A stretch of DNA of 64,000 bases from Toxorhynchites rutilus septentrionalis. Lineage: Eukaryota; Arthropoda; Insecta; Diptera; Culicidae. The notes under the pieces are model-generated. The model did not search any database and had not been told where the DNA came from. It saw only the letters and a program-made list of their open reading frames with translations. The translations under genes and the position numbers were made by a program. This document shows, piece by piece, positions 33,166 through 45,837 of this stretch. Position 1 is the first letter of the stretch. Each line of letters begins with the position of its first letter. The stretch covers positions 67,997,593-68,061,592 of the forward strand of contig NC_073744.1 of NCBI RefSeq assembly GCF_029784135.1, given 5' to 3'.

Positions 33166-34145
33166 TTAACAATGTATTTTAAATGTTATTTTCCTAAATA
33201 GCTCATTTGTTTTCCAACAACTTTGTCAAACATCATATTTTAATGAGACATCTGGATTTTTAGTCACGATTTTTTTTAAAGGAAGATTACTGATTTTAAA
33301 TACTTTTTCTTTCAAAAATCAGTCGTAATTCAAATTGGTCATATTATAATGAAATTTGTGATTTTAATTAGTATCCATCATAAGTACCAAATTTCAAAAA
33401 TGATTGGAGAGTGTCGGGTCAGCGGCCGGATGATTTGACGTGGAATTGCTCTATAATATAAAAGATATCAAAAAACTAGAAGTGGATTATATCTGTGATA
33501 TAACCGCAAGGTAGACGTAGGATTATCGCTGGCTCTGTAATCATTTGTTTGAAATTACATCTGAATCAATTCTCAATGAACGAATGAATTAATATTTTTA
33601 AGGATTGCTGGAAGTTGTTCTTGTTAGATTGTAAGTGGATGAGCATGAGTATGAAATTGTTCTTAGCCCGAAATTCAACTATTTCGAACTTGTTGGTGGT
33701 CCAGAGAAGAACCGTTGGGTTTGCGTGGCTTTGCAAAAGCAACTGACAAAGTTTGATACATAATTCTATTTTGCTCTCGTGAGAATAATACACGAGAGTT
33801 TTCATTACCACTCCACGCAGAAACAGAATAGAAACTGATGCCGTTGGATACGAGCAGGCATTACGGGAACCGAATGGGAAAATCTTCCTCGCTCGAGCTT
33901 CCATTTGGTTCATCGTAGAAAAATCCTTTCAATCGATGCGATACTATCTGGCAAACACAAAATAATAACCAGTAAGCTTCACGAATTCTCGCATTCTACA
34001 AAATTCGATTCTTGCCAGTTGGGACGGAATGGTTTTTCCATCTTTTTAACTCATCAATCATAAATCCTTTAAGCATTGTCCACCCATCAAACAAAATTTT
34101 TACCTTTGTTTCTCTGAATCTCTGGCTATTCAGGAATAGACTTAA

Positions 34146-34887
34146 GGCAGTATTCTAGTCTAGAAATTTGAAAAAAATCATTTTTTCCATCATTTTTCTG
34201 TAGCTTAGGCATTCAAGTATATACCCTAGAAAGGACTTATCGATAATCCCATTATTTACCGAGTTAGAGCTATTTTAGTGATGCGGTATCTTATCTGGTA
34301 CGGCCATAACAATGACCTTCAAACGCGTTTTTCTCGAAACTAGTTTTCAAACTGGCGTCTACTGAACTGATTCATATCGAGCTTATATGAATACAATCTG
34401 TATGCATCTCTCTATCGCATGAACCTTTAAAAAATGGGATTTTTTAAATTTTACTATTTTTGAAAAATCGGAAATCGTCGTTTTAAACCGCATTTTGGTT
34501 TTCAAATGGCCGCCATTTTGTCAAAAAAGATGCTTTTCACTTATCCGAGGTTCATGCGGTAGCGGCATCTTTACTGATGCTTTTCACATATCCGAGGTTC
34601 ATGCGGTAGCGGTATCTTTACTGATTAAGAATATTTTTTTTTTGTTCAGATAACCAGAAGTGCTGGAATCGTGTACGCCATAGCACAGCTTTTTTTTGGA
34701 CCCCTTCACTTCATCAGCTTGTAACTATTCTAGTTACGAATAATTTTTCTCCATTCGATTTTTGTTTTTCTGTCAAAAGATAGATGAGCAAAAAATGATA
34801 CAATGGATTGAAAAAATACTCTTCGTTTTATTTTCACGGAGCTCGAAAAAACGTCCGAAATGCGTGACTCTATACTAGAATACCCCC
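34146..34887. mobile_element. MITE with TTAA flanks, 742 bp
   Basis: TTAA flanks both ends (34142-34145 and 34888-34891). The ends are inverted repeats: GGCAGTATTCTAGTCTAGA at the left and, on the complement of the right end, GGGGGTATTCTAGTATAGA. Inside, a 46-bp segment containing ATCCGAGGTTCATGCGGTAG is tandemly duplicated (34545-34630). No transposase ORF is present. Confidence 0.75.
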
Positions 34888-35120
34888 TTAATACAATCCA
34901 TTAATACTGTTGTGTTCCCCGTAGACTAGCCTTCAATTTTTAATTGCACCATCGTAAAAGATTTACGAAATAGACTGCCTGGATACTCTAGATGAGAAAC
35001 TTCGGAAATGCATCCAGACATTTGGAGAGAGGTGCTCCTATTCCGAGCATGAAATTGAACGGAATCTGTTCGTTGTACATTTATACTAAGTATAATAAGA
35101 TAATAAGTTTAGGTTAAGGT

Positions 35121-36580
35121 TTGACGTAGAACTACGTCTTCCAGGAAGGATGCCAAATCAGAAAACAGGTCCCGTTTTTATGAAATAAAGTTATCTTTGA
35201 TAACTATTATTTGGTATTATTTGCGAATACGTCGTAATTTCATAAATAACTCTTTAGTAAAAAGTTCCGGGGACCCTGAAAAAGTTTAATGGCTTGCGTG
35301 GTTTTGTAGAATCATTTCGAGTAGCAACGGTTTCTTGACTTTGCGAGAACAATACACTAATTGGCCATATGTCTCAATTTGTTTGTTTATAATAGGTTGG
35401 GGGAAAGGAAATCCATTCTTTTGGGTAAAATTCAAATCTATTTTTTAAAAGCTTCGGATTGTCCGTTTTGAGTCAAATATACACTGTTTTGTTGGAAAAT
35501 TTGTTGCCATTCAAAAGGTAGCTTCATGATGTCTCTATCGTAGAAGTCTTGGCCCTTATTAGCAAAAAAAACCATAGCAATAGATTTTTACAATCCTTTT
35601 CTTGATACCAATTTCTTATCACTCTGGAAATTTTCTAATGCGAGAAAAAGGTGATAATCGTTTAGTGCCAGGTCCGGACTATATGGTGGATGCATTAAAA
35701 TATTCCAATCAAGTTCTCGGAATTGTGTGACCTTGCGTTGTCCTGATGGAACAAAACACCTCTTCCACCGTTGGCCAATTCTGAACGTTCCTGGTCAATC
35801 GCTAAGTTCAAACGGTCCATTTGTTGATAGTAGAGATTATAATTTAATGTATTACACTAGAAAAAAAGTCTAACAAAAGTTTCAAAAAAATTGAAAAAAA
35901 ATTTGCAAAAAAAAAATGTTTTTTTCAAATAAATTAATTTGGGCATATATAACTGAACAAGTTCTAAGTTTCGCGCAATGAAAATAAGCAACACACACAA
36001 AGCCAAACACTGATGGCTACAAGCGACCTATAACCATTTGCACTCTTCGCTTTTTTGCCTGCTTTTCCATGGCTCGGACAGTTGTGTTAATTGCAATGCC
36101 AGATGCACTTCAAGTGAAATATTCGCTAGCGTTCACAGCTCGAGGGAAAACATAAAACACAAAACGAGTAGAATAAGCGACCTTTGTTGTTCCGGGCACA
36201 GAAAGATTCAGAGAATTTTCCTCAGAGGAGATGCAAAACTTATACGCTAGTGACAGCTTACTTACTATGCAAGGGTGGAGTTTACTTTGCAAATATTCTC
36301 TTTTCGCTATCCTCCTTCGTTGTTTCTATTCTAGCGGCTGCATAAGTTGCCCGCTGTTCACAGCTCTGTTCGGGAAAGCACACAAATGGACAGAACAAAT
36401 GTATAGGGAAATGGGAATGCTTCCGATTTTCATCAAGTTAAACCATATACAGACTACGGGATTGTAATGTATAGCAATCCGTTCGCAGCAAAAATAGTTA
36501 TTAACGTTAACTTTATTTCATAAAAACGTGACCTGTTTTCTGATTTGACACCCTTAATGTAAGACGTAGTCCTACGTCAA
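35121..36580. mobile_element. TTGACGTAG-ended inverted-repeat element, 1460 bp
   Basis: The left end TTGACGTAGAACTACGTCTT is mirrored at the right end by AAGACGTAGTCCTACGTCAA. The inverted repeats extend about 75 bp and include ATCAGAAAACAGG and TTTTATGAAATAAAGTTA. Each extreme end is itself a palindrome. Partial relatives are at 18758-19003, 57400-57808 and 60437-60845. A mariner relic lies inside. No self-encoded protein was recognised. Confidence 0.72.
35420..35840 (-). pseudogene. mariner transposase relic
   Basis: The minus strand encodes GRGVLFHQDNARSH (second catalytic Asp). After a small deletion come RELDWNILMHPPYSPDLALN, DYHLFLALENFQSDKKLVSR, a stop, FFANKGQDFYDRDIMKLP and WQQIFQQNSVYLTQNGQSEA. 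This is the C-terminal third of a mariner transposase with a deletion, frameshift and stop. Confidence 0.82.
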
Positions 36581-36599
36581 TAAACGAATAACGTTGATA

Positions 36600-37960
36600 G
36601 CTTTCGACGATTCTCTTCATCAGTAATTTGTTGTAGATGAACCCCAAGATGCTGACATATACGTGATACACGAATCAAATGGAGCTTTCGTTGTACGGGC
36701 AATGAGAGAGGAGAGAAATTACTGCATTTTAAGCTTCGCCATTTCTCGATAGATCAGTACGGAATAATTATATAATTCCGTAGTTCTACGTCAAAAATTC
36801 GATCGTATCCTAGATATAACCCCTTTAAATTTTTAGGCTCAAATCTTAAACGCAGATTTGATCAATTTTCACGCCAGATAACAGATGTCATAACAACGAT
36901 ATATGAACGATGAAAAATTATCCAATCAAACCTCAAAAGTCACCCCTATCCTAGCGATGACTTCTTGTTTGAATCCAGTGCGCGTCCAACTGAAATTGGC
37001 CACAGCAAATATATGACAACTAATAATCTCGCTTGTTAAACATGCCATAATGAAATTATCCATGTCGATGGAATGGTACACATCCGAATCGCAGTCTATA
37101 AATCAGTGTAAATTTTCAATTATGACTTCCTGTGGTTTAACCCCTTGTGGAACGACAACGACAACAAGTGACATTTTCCTGCTAGATTCACAGCCGTCAT
37201 TTATACGGATCATTTACTGTGTGCAATTCAATTCCATGTTCCATTCCCTTGCTCATTTCAGAAGCCAGCGGCAGCAAAATCTGATACGCACCGTGAACAA
37301 CAATGTCTGCCATCCCCCATCCAACATTGTTATATTTACAACAGCCATTTGCCAAGATTTGCCTGCCTTGGTGGCTCCGATTTTCCGAGGAATCAAAACA
37401 TAGGCAGCGTAAATATTTACCCCTTTTTTTAGCTCGCCTGTGGAGCGCAAGCAGAAATTTTCCACGCTCCTACTGCCAGCGGGAACCAAAACATACGTAC
37501 ACGAACGTATTCGTTCCGGAAAAGTCCTTTCTATTACGACAGGAAATGTATTGTGGAATGAAAAATCACCGTTCCGTGCGTGCAATCCCGGGGAATCCGG
37601 TACAAGAGAAAACATAAATCATACACACCTAGCCGAGGTTGGTCGCTCGGATCGACGGGCTTGGAATCTGGAATATGGAAGCACTAACCCTTGCACGTAT
37701 TATTCACTCATAAATTGTGTCATTTATTATCAAGTAAACCCTGTTTGAATGAACTGTTTTTTGGTGATTGTATGGGGTGGGACTGAGAGATGATACATCC
37801 GTGTTATCTTATACGTAAACAATTTGTTAACTAACGTCATTAAGAGCATTTCTTGGTGAAATTTGTTAGAAAAATGAAAACTGGAAGTGGGTTGTATCTG
37901 TGATATAATCGCAAGGTGGACGTGAGACTAACGTTGATTTAGCAAAAAACATAAAACACA
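36600..37960. other. no identified gene
   Basis: 36779 carries another CCGTAGTTCTACGTCAA end-like motif and 37887-37930 another ATATAATCGCAAGGTGGACG motif. 37120-37620 is less A/T-rich and has overlapping frames on both strands, but none resembles a known protein. Confidence 0.35.
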
Positions 37961-37964
37961 TATA

Positions 37965-39259
37965 AAGGGTGTGTCACATCAAATTGCATCATAGAAAAAC
38001 GCTGTAGAAATTCGCCCAGTAGACCGATCCTTTTGAAAATTTTAGACAGTAAAATAAAAACTATTAAACAACTTTTGGCATTTTCTTTTTATTCATACTT
38101 CGAGCCCAAGCCCGTATGCTCGCACCTTCCTCTTTACCCCGTCCATAAGGTTCTGTACAACGTCAGGTTGTAGTTTTTTTTAACAGAAATCCATTTTCTC
38201 TTGAAGTCCGCCTCCGATTTGAAAACTTTTGGGTTCTTCCGGAGGGCCTGCTTCATAATCGCCCAATATTTCTCTATTGGGCGAAGCTCCGGCGCGTTGG
38301 GCGGGTTCATTTCCTTTGGCACGAAGGTGACCCCGTTGGCTTCGTACCACTCCAACATGTCCTTTGAATAGTGGCACATAGCGAGATTCGGCCAGAAGAT
38401 GGTCGGGCCCTCGTGCTGCTTCAATAGTGGTAGTAAGCGTTTCTGTAGGCACTCCTTAAGGTAAACCTGCCCGTTTATCGTGCTCGTCATCACGAAGGGG
38501 GCGCTCCGCTTTCCGCAAGAGCAGATCGCTTGCCACACCATGTACTTTTTGGCAAACTTGGATAGTTTCTGCTTGCGAATCTCCTCCGGAACGCTGAATT
38601 TGTCCTCTGCGGAGAAGAACAACAGGCCCGGCAGCTGACGAAAGTCCGCTTTGACGTAGGTTTCGTCGTCCATTACCAGGCAATGCGGCTTCGTCAGCAT
38701 TTCGGTGTACAGCTTCCGGGCTCGCGCCTTCCCCACCATGTTTTCCCTTTCGTCACGGTTAGGAGCCTTCTGAACCTTGTATGTACGCAGGCCCTCCCGC
38801 TGCTTGGTTCGCTGGACGAATGAACTTGACAAATTCAGCTTATTAGAGACTTCCCGGACCGAACTTCTCGGATCACGTCTTAACTGCTTAACTACGCGCT
38901 TGTGGTCTTTTTCACTGACGGAGCATCCATTTTGCCGTTCTTCACCTTCCGGTCGATGGTTAGGTTCTCGAAGTATCGTTTTAGTACTCTGCTGACCGTG
39001 GATTGGACGATTCCCAGCATCTTACCGATGTCCCGATGTGACAACTCCGGATTCTCGAAATGAGTGCACAGGATTAATTCACGACGCTCTTTTTCGTTCG
39101 ACGACATTTTTCCAAATTTACGAAAAATTGACAGTGAAGCAAGGCCAACGTGATCTATACACTCTTATCTGATTATAAGCGAAAGCTGAAGATATAATTC
39201 CTAAAAATTAAATTTCTACAGCGTTTTTTCCGTGATGCAATTTGATGTGACACACCCTT
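37965..39259 (-). mobile_element. ITmD37E (Tc1/mariner superfamily) transposon, complete, 1295 bp
   Basis: TA dinucleotides flank the element (37963-37964 and 39260-39261). Terminal inverted repeats begin AAGGGTGTGTCACATCAAAT at the left, and the right end is the complement ATTTGATGTGACACACCCTT. Similarity continues inwards through GCATCA and AAAACGCTGTAGAAATT. Length and single-gene organisation match mosquito ITmD37E elements. Confidence 0.92.
38134..39107 (-). pseudogene. ITmD37E transposase, one frameshift and a catalytic Asp lost
   Basis: The start MSSNEKERRELILCTHFENP at 39107 leads into the paired-like DNA-binding domain (SHRDIGKMLGIVQSTVSRVL). A single indel near 38935 shifts the frame, after which CSVSEKDHKRVVKQ and LNLSSSFVQRTKQREG continue. 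The catalytic core has VMDDETYVKADF (first Asp), FWPNLAMCHYSKDML where the second Asp is replaced by Asn, and LRPIEKYWAIMKQ (Glu), with 37 residues between the last two sites. Both lesions predict an inactive enzyme, although the ends may still be mobilised in trans. Confidence 0.9.
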
Positions 39260-39379
39260 TATTTGTGTGATTTCAATAGCTTGTTTAAAAGCCTATTTTT
39301 GAGCAATTGAACTATGTTTTCGGGTCAATGATTAAAAATCATATAAATCTTGGACATTTTGTCTTTCGAATGGAGTGAT

Positions 39380-39840
39380 TATCTTACCACTCCGTTCAGC
39401 CGGCAAAGAGGTATTAACGTTTAAAACCTTTCACTCAAAGCGTCACTCTCTCGTCTTCGAAACTTTGAACTTACGGCCGAACGGAGTAGTATGATAATCA
39501 TGACCCCGACCACTCCCGTTTCTTTTTTCAATACGGAATGTTTGATCACGGAATAGGATAGAGAATATTTCACCGTATCATAGAGACCGCATCATTTTGC
39601 TCCTTTGCACCGAAAATTATCATGCTGGTTTGTACACCAACGTTATCGAATACTTCGAGTGGATCCGTGCAGAAGCTCCTATGGATTCTGGGATTTCGGA
39701 AACATTATCTTCATGCTTCATCCCCTTAATATCAGACAATAATCATTTTTTTGTGAAACCAACACGGTGCGGTGAGGTTTTATCAAGAGACTATTTTGAA
39801 CGGTCATATCTCTTTGCCGGTTGAGGGAAGGGGTTCAAAA
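39380..39840. repeat. possible small inverted-repeat element
   Basis: CCGGCAAAGAGG near 39399 is mirrored by TCTCTTTGCCGG near 39812. The flanks are weakly similar and no target duplication was resolved. 39841-41460 shows no identified gene. Confidence 0.3.
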
Positions 39841-41489
39841 GATAAAAGATCTATGCGTGATGTTTGTTACATAGTTACATTTGTTTCAACAGCTCAATCA
39901 TTGCTTTGAAAGCAGAATAATGATGAAATCACAGAAACCTATTGATATGGTCACCTGTTTGAAAACCCACTCTGCAGTTTTCCGAAAAACACTTACACAT
40001 TTGTACGCGACGTTCAAATTCTCTGTTTTTGTTCTACACGAACATGCATGCAATGTTCATCCCAAACACGCCCAATGATGCACAAACATAAACATATGGA
40101 GATGACACGCATCTCACATCATAAACAAACATGATGTTTATAATTCAAGCACATCATGTACAAAACACACCACCCGTTGTCGCAGTATTCTTCGCTCTTC
40201 GTTTCCTTTCATGCACGGAGAAAAATTATTCCTCCTAAAACATTGCTTCGTAGAATACTGTTTCTCAGAAACTAACTAGAAATTTAGGTCGTATTGCAAA
40301 CATCTCATGAACTCAGAGGCTATGAGTTCATGCTCATTTTGCACGTCTGATTCAATAATCCATAATTTTTCCCGCGAAAAGAGAACATTATCTAAATAGA
40401 GAGAAGCTTTCTATGAGAATTGAATTTTTTTTGGAGGATTACAAAAGCAAAATCCAAATTTGTGAGTGTAATATTTTTCCGAGCAAAACTAGCTAACTAG
40501 GCTTTAACTCGATATGTCGATCATCTGAATCCAGTCCTCAGAATGCAACGCGGAGCTGATGTGTAACAAGACTTTTGCACCCAGTTGAGCTCCCACTCCT
40601 CGTGTACACAAGCGCTCTGGCGAATGAGCACACTCTGAAACACAGATGAAATGAACAGAGATCAATTTCGTTAGCGCAAACATCAAATGGACTGACAATG
40701 CTTGTCACTATGTAATTGTTGAACATAGGCGAATTGAATTTTCCGAATTTTCCCATTTTCCTTTAGATTTTTCCGAAAATTTTCAATTGTCATGTCGGAA
40801 AAAGTTTGGTGGAAATATGTGTATTATTTTTATGGGACCCCCTCTCCACGGACGCGCCGAGAAATCGGATAAGGAACTGCTGGCCTCAGTAAAAGTACAG
40901 TTTGCTGGCCCACCAACAAACACCGACCATCCAATTGCTGGTCTCTTACTTATTACTTATAAGACTTACGAAGCAATCGGCAGCCGGCGATAGACGCTTT
41001 TTGAAGGCACGTCTACGGGACTCTAGAATAATGGACACAGTGAGGACGTATCTTTCCTTCCTCCATGACCAAACAACGGGTGGTTGTATTCGTGGAATAA
41101 CAAGAACTAGTGCATCTTTAATGCTCGCAGCTGAAGGTCTACCAACAGACATAAACCTTTCCTTGAAATTTTCCTGGAAGTGCACGAAGAACTGGAAATT
41201 TCATTGACGCATTGACGCCTTGGCAGACCTCAAATCACACCGAGTATTCCTTTCTAGTGAACGTACGCAACGGCTACAACAAGCAACAAAATTCTATTTT
41301 AGTACTAAAAAAAATATTGAAATTTTGAAATTTTTTTTTTGGGATTTAGAGATTCAGTACTACTCTAATTCATATTTTAATGTGTTTCTACGGCTTTTCT
41401 AGATATGTGTGATTTTTTTCAGATTTTTTCAGTGTTGCGCGGTATCAAAAAATATTTTTTTTATATTTCCAAAGAGAGGTTGTGCACTG

Positions 41490-42560
41490 AGAAATATGCC
41501 ATGCATTAAAGAAATTAGATGGAACGAAAGGACCAGGACCTGACGGAATAGCACCTGTATTTCTGAAGAACCTGGCTGAGGAACTCACCCTTCCCTTATA
41601 TTGCATTTTAAATATGTCACTACAAATTGGAATATTCCCAGAAAAATGGAAACAATCTTTTTTGGTACCTATCTTTAAATCAGGCGCTAAATCTGACATA
41701 GGTAATTATCGAGGAATTGCCACTATCTCTTGCATTCCTAAACTATTCGAAGCAATAGTGAATGAAAAAGTCTTCCAATAAGTAAGGACATAACATAATG
41801 AGCAACATGGCTTCTTCAAAGACCGCTCAACTGCAACTAATCTGTTGGCATTTATGAATTTTATTTTGAATGCAATGGAAAATGGCAAGCACATACAAGC
41901 TCTTTACACTGACTTCAGTAAAGCATTTGACCGCATCGACATTCCATTACTACTCTTCAAATTTCAGAAAATTGGAATGGAACGAGGACTCTTAAACTGG
42001 CTGAATTCTTATCTAACAAATTGTTCATTTTCAAAATTCTCTCTCAAATCCAGTAAAAGTCACTTCGGGAGTGCCACAAGGCTCTCATCTTGGTCATCTT
42101 CTTTTCATTCTGTACGTTAATGACATCTCCTTCGTTCTCAAGCGTATAAATGTACTTGTGTATGCAGACGACATGAAGCTTTTCGCGGAAATTGGTGATG
42201 AAAACGACATCGAAGCATTCCAAAACGACATACATGTATTCCATACTTGGTGTAATAAAAATCTACTAAAACTGAATGTAAAAAAATGCAACTACATTAC
42301 ATTTAGCAGACAAAATCATGTACCAAATATTGTAATACGTCTTGGAAATCAAAATGTAGAGAAATGTGAAATAGTTAGAGATCTAGGCGTCGTCCTGGAC
42401 TGTAAACTCACATTCATAGAACACTACAACTCTGTAATCAATAAGGCAAATAGTGTGTTAAGCTTTGTCAAACGCTTCTCACATAACTTCCAGGACCCAT
42501 ACACAATCAAGCTTTTATATATTACATACGTAAGGCCCATTCTGGAATACTGTAACAGAA
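41490..42560 (+). pseudogene. non-LTR retrotransposon reverse transcriptase relic (Jockey/CR1-like)
   Basis: The plus strand encodes KKLDGTKGPGPDGIAPVFLK, then FPEKWKQSFLVPIFKSG and NYRGIATISCIPKLFE, followed by stops near 41780. Next come HGFFKDRSTATNLLAFMN, LYTDFSKAFDRIDIP, a frameshift near 42055, VTSGVPQGSHLG, ILYVNDISFVL and LVYADDMKLFAEIGDEN, the catalytic box. It ends near YVRPILEYCN. These are RT domains 1 to 7 of a LINE. Endonuclease and 3' end are missing, and at least two stops and one frameshift are present. The clade is uncertain. Confidence 0.82.
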
Positions 42561-42564
42561 ACGA

Positions 42565-42845
42565 TTCTTGCCCCCCTAAAACCTTCACATCGCAAATTTG
42601 GCTCTATTTGCTTGATTAGTTCTTGGGTTATACAGAAATTTATGCTTTATTTGCATGGCAGTTCACCCTTAGAGAGGGGGGACGAGTGTCTGTTTACCAT
42701 AGAAACGTTTTGTGCCCCCTAATGCCAAATTTGGTTTCATTTGCTTTCGAGTTATGCAGAAATTTGTGTTTCATTTGTATGGCAGCCCCCTCATTAAAGA
42801 GGAGGAGGAGTGTCTAGCCACCATAGAAACATTTATTGCACTCTA
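42565..42845 (+). repeat. two diverged tandem copies of a ~125-140-bp unit
   Basis: GCAAATTTGGCTCTATTTGC and CCAAATTTGGTTTCATTTGC each start a unit that continues through ATGCAGAAATTTGTG, TTTGTATGGCAG, GAGTGTCT and CCATAGAAAC. The array begins exactly where the LINE relic breaks off. 42850-43820 holds no recognised gene. Confidence 0.7.
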
Positions 42846-43926
42846 AAACCTTTTTTAAATTATTGAAATAATTGTACTGGTGGGGTTAAACGGACAGTTG
42901 CCGAGTGGGAGTAAGATGGACTGCGAAAAGTCTGTTTATCCCTTTGAATACGGGGGAGCGCGATTGTTTGATGGTAATATTTTTGACTTCGCACCTTTTA
43001 ACGTAGAATTTCGTCTTTCAAAACACTTTTTATGTGTGTTTTTTTCATTAATACAACTTTTGTGACCTAATCAGTTATCTGCGCTCGTTAGTATTTTTTA
43101 AAATATACCCAAACTCATTCGCATTTTTGGCATATGTTCACAAAATTTGCTCCGAAATCAAACGGCTATTCTATTCTTACGGAGTGCCCTGCGGTTATAA
43201 GCGGAATTCAAATCGCCAAATGTGGACTGCCTAGAAGCTGACTGAACCAATAGTAAAATAGTTGTGGGTTTATACTTTTGTAAAACACAATATCACTCCA
43301 AGGTGGATCTTTAAACTCAGAGCTCAGATCTTGGTTGAATGAAATTATTCCTCTCACGAGTGAAAAACTTCTAGGTTACGTATATTACAAATCTGTCTGC
43401 CCGGACGATATTTGCCGTTGATTTCGGTATGAATGAATAATGTTGAATTTAATAGAATAAGAAACATTTCTATTTCATTCCTGAGTATGTTGTACGTAAT
43501 TTATGAATACACAGATGTGAGTCAAATCTAACTTGTTAGTTTTTCAACCACGAGGCGTTCAAAAATTATGTAACGCAAATTTTCTACTATTTCCTACTCC
43601 CTTTAATTTACATAATACATAACATAAACCTGTTTTGACTAATTTGGATTTATTTTGATCCCAGATTAGGCATTCACACCTCCTTTCCTGAGTGCATTAC
43701 GTTATATTTGAATATTTAATATTTGAATATTTGAATGATCCAATAAAACTCATAAGTTATCGTATTGTGTGGTTCTACTCTGACACTAAAGCGCCTAAAA
43801 TAGTATTCTATTAATCCCTAGTACACTCTGTCCAACTTCTATAAGACCACCCTTATTCTAATTCGTTACAACACATTCAGTTATTATTTCAACAAGATAC
43901 ATTCATACATTGTTGAATGCTTAGAA

Positions 43927-44234
43927 CAGGGGTTTTCAGATTTTGTTTATGGCAGAGCACTTTTTATAGCAAAAACGTTTGACGGAGTATCTGCAATTAT
44001 TAACCAATAAAACAAATCCTATTTGCATTGGCATTATCCAACTGGGAACAATTCTGTTTCGGTTGTGCGTCGCAGTTCCACGACATCTAACCCGGAGCAA
44101 ACAAAATAAATCACTATATGCCCAGTGAAATTAAATTAAAGAATGTTTTTTCCAGGGTGGATTTTCAAGTGTGAGCACTTGCTATAACTTCGCGGCGCAC
44201 AAATTTCCCGCGGAGCACCATTTGAAAACCCCTG
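43927..44234. mobile_element. hAT-like MITE, copy 1, 308 bp
   Basis: Ends are CAGGGGTTTTCA and TGAAAACCCCTG. The 8-bp target duplication GCTTAGAA is exact (43919-43926 and 44235-44242), the size characteristic of hAT elements. It lies inside the Tc1 end, between the outer and inner repeats. A second copy in inverted orientation is at 52870-53176. Confidence 0.88.
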
Positions 44235-44466
44235 GCTTAGAATAAAGAATATTTAACGTCAATTTCGTTCAAAAGAGTTGTTTATTTATTATGCTTAAAT
44301 ATGATAATTTCAGCTGTCCAGTTTCTATAAGACCATTTTAAAATTCATTAGTATTATCAATGAAAAATTCAAAACGATCGGTTTACATTGTCATGTATTA
44401 CATGTTAATAATTGGCAGCCTTTCCATTTCGGCTAATAACCTGGAAAATTCGTATTGGAATACTAT

Positions 44467-45025
44467 TTACCAAATGCTGCTGAACGAATGTCTCGATATT
44501 TTTCCATGTTTCCGAAATTGCGACCTTGTGCTCTTCAATCGTGGGTACCGTTTTCCCTCAGTGTAGATTCTGCGTACAAGGATCCTTCTAAGATTTTCAA
44601 CAGCATTCAAGTCTGAAGAGTGAGCCGACCAATCCAAAAAAATATGTTTTTGGTCCTTAATCCATTGCTGACTTTCCTTGCTGGTATGAATAGTAGCATT
44701 GTTCTGCTGGAATGTGAATTTTTTGTGACGATATCCACACAAAAACGATAGGAGAGAGGATTACAGAATATGTATGTAATCCTTGAATGATGTGAAAGCT
44801 GTCTTGAGCATTCCGTTTGCACAGTATCCCGCCCAAACCATGCACGAGTCTCTACCAAAATTCCTGGTTGAAAAATACTGTTCCTTCTTCCTTAAATCAC
44901 GCCAGTACCCGGAAACCATCAGGACCATCCTTATTGAACTTTTTTCGTCAGTGAAGATAACCTATACATTGAAGAACTTTTCGTTATGGTATATAGCAAA
45001 ATGTATTCTTTTGGAAACATTCTTT
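44467..45025 (-). pseudogene. Tc1 transposase, C-terminal part
   Basis: Continuing the minus-strand reading after the Gypsy insertion: TDEKKFNKDGPDGF (first catalytic Asp), frameshifts, then KFTFQQNNATIHTSKESQQW, where the second catalytic Asp is Asn, and DWSAHSSDLNAVENLRRILV with the catalytic Glu. The spacing fits DD34E Tc1. Frameshifts in 44740-44940 also inactivate it. Confidence 0.85.
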
Positions 45026-45030
45026 GTCAT

Positions 45031-45281
45031 TGTGAGTTTCTCGGATGTGCTTGTTTGGGGAATTCCCCCAGCGTAGCTGTCCTGATGCAGGAACGTCTTA
45101 CCTCGTGCTCGGTGATGGTGAAAAGTGAAGTGAAGTGCCAACGGTTGCTGCGCAACGGTTTATGCGGTGTCGGACTTCTACACCGCCATTATGTCGACAC
45201 AGTTGAGTGTACGCCTGCGGTTAATATATATTTGAGAGAATACTTGTTGAAGTCAGTCGTTCTCTTATAGAGTACCACACA
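45031..45281 (-). repeat. Gypsy 3' LTR, 251 bp
   Basis: It begins TGTGAGTTTC and ends CCACACA on the plus strand. By eye it is identical to 51039-51289. The flanking duplication GTCAT is at 45026-45030. The polypurine tract lies just inside, at about 45282-45296 (GAAGAGGGAAGA on the minus strand). Confidence 0.95.
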
Positions 45282-45837
45282 TCTTCCCTCTTCTCAAAAA
45301 AAATTAAACGGAAAAAATTGTTTATGTTTATAAAAGTAATTGCTTTCGTTTGTACAAATTGATGTGAAATGCGGAATATTTCTGAAAATAATATTTTATA
45401 TGCGATCGAATAATCCTCAATTAATATCGACTTGATGTTTCACACGCTGATTTTTAATCGGAATCATCACCTTTGTCTTGTTGTATTTGCACTGGGATAC
45501 CGAAAAATGCTGCTGACCATTCCCCCGTCAGGAATACATGCGAAGTGAAGTGCACCAAAGAGAATGACTGAATGAAAACAAAAACAAAAAGAATGACATT
45601 TTTCGAAAAACCAGATAATCTCAGAGATTAAACAAATGATCATCGGTTAAAGTGGTTGAAGCTCATTCTTCTCTGTTTGTTCTCGCAGTGTCATGCTGAC
45701 CTTGTTGATTACCGTTATGAAATAAACAGACGCAAAGACTAGATACCTGTCTATGGTTCAGCATAACAAATTTATTTAGAATAGATATATTTAGAGAAAT
45801 ATTAATTTATTTATTTCAGGTAGGAATTCCCGGAATA

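Noticed and set aside
45282..45837. Possible env gene of the Gypsy element
   Set aside because: The interval between pol and the 3' LTR is short and has no long frame or signal peptide.
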